Made by a program: the position numbers and the translations under genes. Below, piece by piece: positions 9,378 to 16,213 of a stretch of DNA of 64,000 nt. The notes beneath the pieces were generated by a model, which saw nothing but the letters and a program-made list of their open reading frames with translations, had not been told where the DNA came from and searched no databases. The stretch covers positions 1-64,000 of the forward strand of contig DASYBU010000046.1 in NCBI GenBank assembly GCA_036500605.1, given 5' to 3'. How positions within the stretch are numbered: position 1 is the first letter of the stretch; every line of letters starts with the position of its first letter. This DNA comes from JAFALK01 sp036500605 (GTDB lineage: Bacteria; Pseudomonadota; Gammaproteobacteria; Burkholderiales; Burkholderiaceae_C).

Positions 9378-10135
9378 GATCGGTTCATTGTCCTGCAGAC
9401 CGTGCATTGCGGATCGCGAGCGACCCGGATTTCTGTCCATTCCATGCGGCGGGCGTCAAGCATCAGCAGACGCCCCGCGAGGCTCGGTTGATCGGTGGTG
9501 CCCAGCAGCTTCAGCGCTTCCGCCGCCTGCATGGCGCCGATGATGCCGACCAGCGGCGCCAGCACGCCCATCGTGGCACAAGCCACCTCTTCGACGGGTG
9601 CATCGGGCGGGAACAAGCATGCGTAGCAGGGGTTTGCGGCGCTGCGTGAATCGTAGACGCTGATCTGGCCGTCGAAGCCAATCGCCGCGCCGGAGACGAG
9701 GGGCTTGCCGTGTTTCACGCACGCCGCGTTGACCGCCTGGCGCGTGGCGAAGTTGTCGCTGCAATCGAGCACGACGTCGGCTTGCGGGACGAGCCGGTCG
9801 AGCAGTGCGGCGTCGGCGCGTTGTTGGATGGCCTCGACACTAACGCCGGAGTTCAGCGCATCGATGGCGGCGGCGGCCGAGGTGGCTTTGGGGCTGCCGA
9901 TGCGCGCTTGCGAATGCGCGATCTGGCGCTGCAGATTGGTCAGCTCCACGGTGTCGTGATCGACCAGGGTCATGCGGCCCACGCCGGCCGAGCCCAGATA
10001 CAGGGCGACCGGAGAACCGAGCCCGCCCGCGCCGATCACCAAGGCATGCGCGTCGAGCAGCCGCTGCTGCCCCTCGATGCCGACTTCGTCGAGCAGGATG
10101 TGCCGCGAGTACCTCAGCAGCTGATCATCATTCAT
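9374..10135 (-). CDS. moeB: MoeB/ThiF-type adenylyltransferase
   Basis: E1-like enzyme that adenylates the C-terminal Gly-Gly of a small sulfur carrier (MoaD for molybdopterin or ThiS for thiamin). 253 aa. The nucleotide loop VIGAGGLGSP is at about 33-42 and TNLQRQ at about 65-70. Two zinc-binding pairs, CYAC near 173 and CTVC near the C-terminus, mark the MoeB/ThiF branch. No moaD/moaE or thiS is in the window, so MoeB versus ThiF cannot be settled by context. First gene after the ctp terminator; its stop overlaps the LOG start. Confidence 0.88.
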   Translation of the reverse strand: MNDDQLLRYSRHILLDEVGIEGQQRLLDAHALVIGAGGLGSPVALYLGSAGVGRMTLVDHDTVELTNLQRQIAHSQARIGSPKATSAAAAIDALNSGVSVEAIQQRADAALLDRLVPQADVVLDCSDNFATRQAVNAACVKHGKPLVSGAAIGFDGQISVYDSRSAANPCYACLFPPDAPVEEVACATMGVLAPLVGIIGAMQAAEALKLLGTTDQPSLAGRLLMLDARRMEWTEIRVARDPQCTVCRTMNRS

Positions 10136-10155
10136 GATGGAAGTATGGATGGAGA

Positions 10156-10178
10156 AACGGCCCGCAGTGCGGGCCGTT
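10156..10178 (-). terminator. Rho-independent terminator after ctp
   Basis: Perfect 10-bp stem (aacggcccgc / gcgggccgtt) with a 3-base loop between the ctp stop and the moeB start, followed on the minus strand by TTTC. It separates ctp from the moeB operon. Confidence 0.65.
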
Positions 10179-10196
10179 CGAGGGTGGGTTCGGGAA

Positions 10197-11657
10197 TCAG
10201 TTGCTCTTGGTGGCGCTGGGCTCGGTCTTCGAGTCGATCTTGGCTTCCGCCTTGGTTTCCGTCACGGCCTTGGCCACGAGTACCGGCTTGCCCTGCAATT
10301 GGTTCAAGGCCTGTGAGAGCGGGAAATCTTCGGTGCTGCCGAACTCGGGCAGCGGTTTGATTTCCTTCTTGGCGGCGATGTCGGCTTCCAGCTTCTTGCG
10401 CTCTTCCTCGCGAGCCTTTTCACGGGCCTCGTCCTTCTGCTCCGGGCCGTTCTCGAGATGCTTCTCCAGATCGGCTTCGCGGGTGCGCAGGGCGGCGAAC
10501 ACATTGCCTTCGGCGGTTTCATCCAGCGCGACGTCAGGCACGATGCCCTTGGCCTGGATCGAGCGGCCGCTCGGGGTGTAGTAGCGGGCGGTGGTGATCT
10601 TGAGCGCCGTGTCTTCGCTCAGCATGCGTACGGTCTGCACCGAGCCCTTGCCGAAGGTCTGCTCGCCCATGATCAGCGCGCGCTTGTTGTCTTGCAAGGC
10701 GCCGGCCACGATCTCGCTGGCCGAGGCCGAGCCGCCGTTGACCAGCACCACCAGCGGCACGGTCTTCAGTGCAGCGGGCAGGCGGCGCAGCGGGTCGCTG
10801 CCGCGGCGGGTGTAGTCGTCCGGGGTGGCGCGGTAGTCGGTGTTGGAGTCGCGCATCTGGCCCTTCGTGGAGACCACATCGGACTCCTTGGGCAGGAAGG
10901 CCGCCGAGATGGCGATCGCGCCTTCGAGGATGCCGCCCGGGTCATTGCGCAGATCGAGCACGACGCCCTTGATGTTCGGATCCTGCTTGTACAGCTCTTC
11001 CATCTTCTTGGCGAAGTCTTCGACCGTGCGTTCCTGGAACTGGTTGACGCGGATCCAGGCATAGCCCGGGGCGACCATCTTGGCTCGCACGCTCTGGACG
11101 TTGATCTCCTCGCGGGTGATCGTGACCGGGAAGGTGCGGGTCTCGCTCTTGCGGAAGATGGTCAGTGCGACCTTGGTGTTGGGGTCGCCGCGCATGCGCT
11201 TGACGGCTTGGTCCAGCGTCAGGCCGCGCACGACGGTGTCGTCGATCTTGGTGATCAGGTCGCCGCTCTTGAGGCCGGCGCGGAAGGCGGGGGAGCCTTC
11301 AATCGGGGAGATGACCTTGACCAGACCGTCCTCGGCGCCGATTTCAATGCCGACGCCGACGAACTTGCCGCTGGTGCTCTCGCGGAATTCCTTGAAGCTC
11401 TTCTTGTCGAAGTAGTTCGAATGCGGATCAAGGCCGGCAACCATGCCGCCGATCGCGTCATTGATCAGCTTCTTCTCGTCGACGGGTTCGACGTAGTCTT
11501 GCTTGACCAGGCCGTAGACGGCGGCCAGTTGTCGCAATTCGTCAAGCGGCAATGGTGACAGGCTGCTGTTCGCATTGGCCTGCAACTGCATGGTAGCCAG
11601 TGCTCCGGCCACCGCACCCAGGGCCATCCAGCCCGCAACTTTCAGTTTGGAACCCAT
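10197..11657 (-). CDS. C-terminal processing peptidase, S41 family
   Basis: Periplasmic Ser/Lys-dyad protease that cuts at C-termini of envelope proteins. 486 aa from the ATG at 11657 (MGSKLKVAGWM), which begins a signal/anchor helix; the longer frame from 11786 adds a segment without homology character. A PDZ domain lies at about 85-170. The catalytic serine is in GGSASASEIVAGAL near residue 305 and the lysine in FGKGSVQT near 335. The C-terminal tail is a charged Lys/Glu/Ala stretch of about 100 residues. The gene is monocistronic, with its own terminator. Confidence 0.93.
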   Translation of the reverse strand: MGSKLKVAGWMALGAVAGALATMQLQANANSSLSPLPLDELRQLAAVYGLVKQDYVEPVDEKKLINDAIGGMVAGLDPHSNYFDKKSFKEFRESTSGKFVGVGIEIGAEDGLVKVISPIEGSPAFRAGLKSGDLITKIDDTVVRGLTLDQAVKRMRGDPNTKVALTIFRKSETRTFPVTITREEINVQSVRAKMVAPGYAWIRVNQFQERTVEDFAKKMEELYKQDPNIKGVVLDLRNDPGGILEGAIAISAAFLPKESDVVSTKGQMRDSNTDYRATPDDYTRRGSDPLRRLPAALKTVPLVVLVNGGSASASEIVAGALQDNKRALIMGEQTFGKGSVQTVRMLSEDTALKITTARYYTPSGRSIQAKGIVPDVALDETAEGNVFAALRTREADLEKHLENGPEQKDEAREKAREEERKKLEADIAAKKEIKPLPEFGSTEDFPLSQALNQLQGKPVLVAKAVTETKAEAKIDSKTEPSATKSN

Positions 11658-11851
11658 GCTGCTATCCCTCTGTACCGCTTCAATAACCAAGCTTGTGTCA
11701 GTATAGGGCGGGACTGTCAAGCTGGCATTGCTGCCAAGCGCGATTTGAAGGGTAGCAAACAGCCATTTCGTCGCATGTGCAGCCACTTTGCGAGGAATTG
11801 CACGAACGGCGTTTGTAGGACGTGTAGGACCCTTGCGAGACCTCAGTGCTT

Positions 11852-13024
11852 CTACGAACGCTCGGGCAACTCGCTCGTCAGCCAGACCACGGACGGGAAG
11901 GGCGGGTACTCGACCTTGAAGCGGATGCCGACGAACTCGTTCGGATCCCAGCCATAGCGCTTGAACATGTAGTCGGCCAGCTCGGGCATGCGCGGCGCGT
12001 GGGTGCCGGCCACCAGGGGCGGGCTGCCCAGTTCCTCGCGGACGGCCTCGATCGGCAACTGCTGGTTCGGCACATTGCGCGGTCCGTCGCTGAACGCGGC
12101 GCTGAACAGCCGCACCTGCGCGTCCTGCATGATGTTCAGTGAACGGTGGACCAGCACGTCGATCACCACGTTCTCGACGGGAGCCAGGATGCTGATGCCG
12201 AATTCGACCTCGTCATGCGGCTGTTTGGCATGGTGGTAGCCGTGGCCGCGCCGCACAAAGCCCGAGAAGATCGTGAAGGCGCCGGAACTGCCGGGGCGCG
12301 ACGGGCCGACCTCGTACTCGAGGAACTCGCCGACGTGGACCGGGTTGAACTCCGGCAGGTTGCTGCAAAACTCGTGCAGCACGCCACCTGAGTCGTCGCT
12401 CATGGGGATGCGCTCGGCCTCCTGCCCTTCGCCCTGCGGCGTGACCCGGTAGCGGAACAGGCGCCAGGGCGCGTTCAGGCGCAGGCGGCGGAAGTCGACC
12501 CAACCGGCGGCCACTGCCGTGTCGATCAGTTCGGGGTCCTTGGCATTCGGCGCCAGGATCATCAATTGGGTACGGGTGCGGGCCTGGACGCCCCAGATGC
12601 CCGAGTTGCCGCGGAAGGCCAGCTTGCGGCTGACCAACAGGCCGTCGCTACCTTTGGGCACGCTGTCCAGCAGCAGCTCAAGCGTGGGACGGTCACCGAC
12701 GTAGGTGTCGATGGCCTTGTAAAGGGTTTGCGAGGCCTCGAGGGTGCGCTTGGCATCAGCCGCCGGCGCACCGGCGCGCTGGGCCGCGCTGGTGAAGATG
12801 GAGAAGGACTCTTCGCCGGGCAATTGCCGCAGCGCTTCCTCAGCCGAAGGCGCCTTGATGATGCGCGAGATCTTCCAGCACAGCACACGGTCGATGCCGA
12901 ACTTGCGATGCACTTCCTGCGGCTTGGCCGGATCTGAACCAGCCGCCAGGATCAGGGCTCGCAACAGGGTGCCAAGCTGTGACACCGCGCTTCTGACTTC
13001 TTCGTGTAGTAATTGGGTCGACAT
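11852..13024 (-). CDS. Hypothetical protein with possible N-terminal HTH
   Basis: 390 aa, unrecognised. The start at 13024 (MSTQLLHEEV) is preferred to 13039. The N-terminal ~110 residues are helical and include a stretch (PAKPQEVHRKFGIDRVLCWK) that reads like a helix-turn-helix. The rest is an alpha/beta protein with no transmembrane segment or signal peptide. Base composition and codon use match the surrounding chromosome. A regulator-like role is only a guess. It is divergent from the HD gene by about 160 bp. Confidence 0.7.
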   Translation of the reverse strand: MSTQLLHEEVRSAVSQLGTLLRALILAAGSDPAKPQEVHRKFGIDRVLCWKISRIIKAPSAEEALRQLPGEESFSIFTSAAQRAGAPAADAKRTLEASQTLYKAIDTYVGDRPTLELLLDSVPKGSDGLLVSRKLAFRGNSGIWGVQARTRTQLMILAPNAKDPELIDTAVAAGWVDFRRLRLNAPWRLFRYRVTPQGEGQEAERIPMSDDSGGVLHEFCSNLPEFNPVHVGEFLEYEVGPSRPGSSGAFTIFSGFVRRGHGYHHAKQPHDEVEFGISILAPVENVVIDVLVHRSLNIMQDAQVRLFSAAFSDGPRNVPNQQLPIEAVREELGSPPLVAGTHAPRMPELADYMFKRYGWDPNEFVGIRFKVEYPPFPSVVWLTSELPERS

Positions 13025-13185
13025 AGCGGCGATGAGCATAGCGGAGATTCCCTGTCCCTAACTTGCAGGCTTGGCGGCACCCTGTTGCTCTGAACATTTT
13101 TTGGATTTGATGTTGTATGGGGCACTCAATCAACACCTTCTGATGACGGAGCCATGGTCGTGCGGCGGACGAGGCGCTGGCTATC

Positions 13186-13776
13186 ATGGCCGCGATGCAA
13201 GCAACCATCGACTTCATCCTCGAAGTGGACAAGCTCAAGGGCGTCAGTCGCAAGACCCGGCCCCTCATGCTGGACCGCTACGAAAACTCGGCCGAGCACA
13301 GCTGGCAGATCGCCTTGCTGGCGCTATCCCTGGCCGAATACGCCGCTCCGGGCCTCAACATCGCCCGGGTCGTGAACATGCTGCTCGTCCACGACCTGGG
13401 CGAGATCGACACGGGCGATACGCTGGTCTACGTGGAAGGCGGCTGGGAGGAGCGCAAGGCGGCCGAACTGGCGGCCGTGCGGCGTATCTTCGGCTTGTTG
13501 CCGCAGGCGAAGGCGGCGGAGTTCCTGGCCCTTTGGCAGGAATTTGACGCCGAGGAAACCGCCGAAGCCAAGTTCGCCAACGCAGCAGATCGGGCCATGC
13601 CCGTGCTGCTGAACCTGGCCAACAACGGCCAGAGCTGGCGCGAGAACGGCATCACGCATGAGCGCGTGGTCCAGCGCATCGAGCCGCAGATCAGGCGCGG
13701 CTGCCCGGAGCTTTGGGCTTATCTGGAAGCGCGTTTGGCGCGGGCCGCGGCGAGCGGCTGGTTTGCCACGGCGTAG
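13186..13776 (+). CDS. HD-domain phosphohydrolase (YfbR-like)
   Basis: 196-aa HD hydrolase resembling the YfbR/YGK1 5'-nucleotidase group, which dephosphorylates (deoxy)nucleoside monophosphates. The metal ligands are His in the AEHSWQ block near 38 and the HD pair in LLVHDLGEIDTGD near 67-76. AADRAMPVLLN near 130 carries the later Asp. An internal ATG at 13195 is an equally plausible start. Last chromosomal gene before the integrated element. Confidence 0.85.
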   Translation: MAAMQATIDFILEVDKLKGVSRKTRPLMLDRYENSAEHSWQIALLALSLAEYAAPGLNIARVVNMLLVHDLGEIDTGDTLVYVEGGWEERKAAELAAVRRIFGLLPQAKAAEFLALWQEFDAEETAEAKFANAADRAMPVLLNLANNGQSWRENGITHERVVQRIEPQIRRGCPELWAYLEARLARAAASGWFATA

Positions 13777-13803
13777 CGCCGGGCAATTGACGTGGGCGTG
13801 GCC

Positions 13804-13853
13804 GGGGATGGGGTGGGGATGGGGTGGGGATGAGGCGGGGATGAGGCGGGGAC
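13804..13853 (+). repeat. Short G-rich tandem repeat
   Basis: Imperfect tandem units of about 11 bases (ggggatggggt, then ggggatgaggc) repeated four to five times between the HD gene and the left attachment site. On the other strand this was the sequence immediately downstream of tRNA-Arg before the element integrated. Confidence 0.7.
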
Positions 13854-13854
13854 G

Positions 13855-13878
13855 GTGGTCCCTCCGACAGGAATCGAA
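13855..13878 (+). repeat. attL, left copy of 24-bp core repeat
   Basis: Twenty-four bases identical to 33190-33213, the 3' end of the tRNA-Arg gene (from one base outside CCA to the T-loop). The copy stands alone here, without the rest of a tRNA, as expected for the attachment-site duplicate left by integration. Confidence 0.9.
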
Positions 13879-13929
13879 AACATCGCCAGGAACCTTGTAA
13901 TTGCTACCTAGTCGCTGGGGTGATTGGAG

Positions 13930-13952
13930 TTTGTTCCCCGGTTTGTTCCCCG
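13930..13952 (+). repeat. Paired tttgttccccg repeats, left end
   Basis: Two exact copies of tttgttccccg start at 13930 and 13942, 12 bp apart, about 50 bp inside attL. The same motif, in the same orientation and with the same 12-bp spacing, occurs at the right end (33054 and 33066). Candidate arm-type integrase sites. Confidence 0.55.
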
Positions 13953-14101
13953 ATTTATCCGCGGCTGGCGCGTCTGCTGCCCAGGGCGAGAGAGGCGCGT
14001 CGGAGTCTGTGGCTAACCGGATCGGCCGACGGTCATGTTGACGATCACCGGCCTGATCTGCCTCCTATGATCTCCACAACAACAGTGAGAACTCAAGGTC
14101 G

Positions 14102-14734
14102 ATGATCACCGCGCGCGCACCAAAGCAGCATCTGCAAGCCCAGCTTCGCTACCTGACGAGCTCTTGTGAAGCCTATGACAAGGGTGACAAAGAAGAGGCC
14201 ATCCGGATCGCCGGCGTCTTGCGAACGATGTTTCACGACCGCGGCACCAACATATCAGTTCTCACCCACGTGATGAACGAGACCAAGTCAAGCGTCCGCG
14301 TTCTAAGCAGCATTCGCCCTCTCGGGCCTGAAGTTATTCAGGGTGGCGGCCTGTCGTGGACCGTCTATACCGGTGGGCTCGGCGTCGAGCCCACAGCAAT
14401 TTCGGAGCCGCTCTTTCTAAACGACTTCCGCAAAGTGCGTCGATGGCTGATGGTTGGCGACTGGTGGAACGAAGAGATCTACCGCACGTTCGGCCAGCCC
14501 GGAACGTCTGTCACCAGGGCAGAGCTCTGCAAAATTGCAGCAGATAAAGACGGGGCCGCGCACGTCGATTCGAAGCTGCCAGAGAAGTACCTGCGTCTTC
14601 ACAAGCCGCAGATGGGCATGGTCATCAACGGCGTGAACATAGGATTCCCCCAGACAAATCAGCACTTTGCTGACCTGCGCCAGCTTGGGTTCGAGGTGCT
14701 CTCCAGCCGGGACATCCTCGACCTAGCGGGCTGA
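14102..14734 (+). CDS. Hypothetical accessory protein at the left end
   Basis: 210 aa, unrecognised by function. The first ~70 residues are helical (LRYLTSSCEAYDKGDKEEAI and on). A central part contains a Trp-rich block (VGDWWNEEIYR near 118-128), and the C-terminal part is hydrophobic-alternating. No signal peptide. It is one of the few plus-strand genes of the element and sits next to attL, where passenger genes are common. Its codon use is more AT-tolerant than that of the chromosome to the left. No toxin or defence motif is visible. Confidence 0.65.
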   Translation: MITARAPKQHLQAQLRYLTSSCEAYDKGDKEEAIRIAGVLRTMFHDRGTNISVLTHVMNETKSSVRVLSSIRPLGPEVIQGGGLSWTVYTGGLGVEPTAISEPLFLNDFRKVRRWLMVGDWWNEEIYRTFGQPGTSVTRAELCKIAADKDGAAHVDSKLPEKYLRLHKPQMGMVINGVNIGFPQTNQHFADLRQLGFEVLSSRDILDLAG

Positions 14735-14751
14735 CGGCGTTCCTCGGGTCC

Positions 14752-15249
14752 CTATCGATCAAAGCTGCGATCTGCCATTGCCTCGTGGCCCGGATTGGCA
14801 AGCATGTATTCAGCGGCAGTTATCGCCCGCATGGGTGCGGGCCTGTCAACGTTCGCCTCCACGGCGGGGCAAGCCCCGGGGCGCCTCTCGTACATGCCGC
14901 CGACTTCCTTGGCTGCTTGCTCAAGAATCTCTAGCGCCAATCCGCAATTCCCCTTGCGCTCAGCCAGGACTGCGAGGCGGTTCAGCGCGCGAAGCCGGGT
15001 GACGCGATTGGCGATCGGGATCTCCGCTAGCTCTTTGCGCCATTGCGTGCGCGTGGCCTCGAACAGGGCGCGCCATTTCACGCTGAGCGCGCGGCCGGCC
15101 CGGCGGCTGGGGTCATACGTCTCGACCTGCTGACGCGGCACCTGAGTTCCGAAATTCGCTATGACATCCTCGGCCACCTGCGACGGCGAGTCGTAGCAGG
15201 CCAGGGCCTGGACGATGAACTGTTTCACCTCGTCGCTGAGCGCTGCCAT
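14752..15249 (-). CDS. DUF2280 phage protein
   Basis: 165 aa. The N-terminus (MAALSDEVKQFIVQALACYD) matches the phage-borne DUF2280 family, whose members usually lie by the terminase region and have been suggested as small-terminase-like. The middle is a helix-rich segment containing TRTQWRKELAEIPIANRVTR. No large terminase follows, so in this element it has lost its usual neighbour. It converges on the 210-aa gene, separated by 17 bp. Confidence 0.75.
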   Translation of the reverse strand: MAALSDEVKQFIVQALACYDSPSQVAEDVIANFGTQVPRQQVETYDPSRRAGRALSVKWRALFEATRTQWRKELAEIPIANRVTRLRALNRLAVLAERKGNCGLALEILEQAAKEVGGMYERRPGACPAVEANVDRPAPMRAITAAEYMLANPGHEAMADRSFDR

Positions 15250-15941
15250 TTGGTCGATTTCGTCAAGGCTGGGTCAAGGTAAGCGCGGCGGACGGGCGCG
15301 AGGAGCGGATGCTCTGCGCCCAACAGGCGCGTAGCTGCGACCTGGTGGATGTGGATCGCAACGGCTTCCGTGTGCGAGTGCCGTCGCGCCAGTGGGGCGC
15401 ACAAGAGGCAAGCGGCGGTGACTTCGCTGCCAACGAAGGGCATTTGCGAGGCTCGGAAAGTGCTCGGAAATTGTTCCGAAACTCGCTTGCACGGGCCAAT
15501 CTCTCCATCGGTTGGCCACCACTCGGGGCAAGCGCTGGCGCGGGCTACAGGACAACCAGAGCGCGAACCTACGCGCCGATCGCAGTTCCGAAACTGGTCA
15601 AAAGTGTGGGTGGAAATCGACCACAAATGCAGGGCTCGATTTGCCGTGGGTTCCAGCATTGGCGCGGCTTTCAAGAGTATTTCGCCGACAACTTATGACC
15701 GGCCCGCGGTCAGAACGCCCGGTCCCTCTGGATCGAAGGTCTGCCGCCGCGGGGCAGGGGTCGGCAATTCAGAGGTGACGCCTTCGCCGACCCCCTGCGC
15801 GGCTGTCGGCCGGTCGATCTAGGACGTCTCGAGGCGTTTCGGACCATCTAGGGGCCTGGCGGTGGGACATCCCTGACACCCCAGGCAAACCTAAAGCGCG
15901 GTTTCCAGGCCCAGGTTTCCAGGCCAGTTTCCACCTCAGGC
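15250..15941. other. 692-bp stretch without a supported gene
   Basis: Reading frames on both strands here (for example 15225-15674 minus and 15309-15698 plus) look like chance open frames: compositionally odd, overlapping each other and without ribosome sites. The one structured item is an inverted repeat of about 12 bp, 15754-15765 against 15786-15798, with a 20-base loop. This is probably a deletion scar where phage structural genes were lost. Confidence 0.5.
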
Positions 15942-16163
15942 TCACTTGCCGTCGTTGACGTTGAACGCGTACAGCCGCCCGTCACGCGTTTGCCAGACTG
16001 CATAGCCATCCGGCGGCGAGGCGCCGACATCGCCTGCGTAAACCTGCTGGCCGCCAAAGATCTTGGCCAGGTGATCGGTTTGCACTCGTTCCCACACGGT
16101 GGGGTACTTGCTGGTGGCGGACGCTGTACCGTCCGAGCGGCGGGTGAGAGGAAAGATCTGCAT
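15942..16163 (-). CDS. Small phage protein downstream of tape measure
   Basis: 73 aa, unknown function. It begins 50 bp after the tape-measure stop on the same strand. The sequence is alternating and soluble-looking (VQTDHLAKIFGGQQVYAGDV; later DGYAVWQTRDGRLYAFNVND), with the beta-hairpin look of small virion proteins. No strong ribosome site is visible, so confidence is moderate. Confidence 0.55.
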   Translation of the reverse strand: MQIFPLTRRSDGTASATSKYPTVWERVQTDHLAKIFGGQQVYAGDVGASPPDGYAVWQTRDGRLYAFNVNDGK

Positions 16164-16213
16164 GGTGTTGCTTTCGGTTGAGGTGAGGGAATGTGCTCGG
16201 CGGCTGCGCGCCG

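Noticed and set aside
13804..13853. Possible CRISPR-like or minisatellite array
   Set aside because: Units are about 11 bp, contiguous and without spacers; simple tandem repeat only. No CRISPR array was seen anywhere in the window.
15225..15674. 149-codon minus-strand frame upstream of DUF2280
   Set aside because: Overlaps the DUF2280 start, has no ribosome site and reads like random translation; a competing plus-strand frame covers the same DNA.
15721..15738. Sequence resembling the att core (ggtccctctggatcgaa)
   Set aside because: Matches only the two ends of the 24-bp core with a 5-base gap; probably coincidence rather than a third attachment site.
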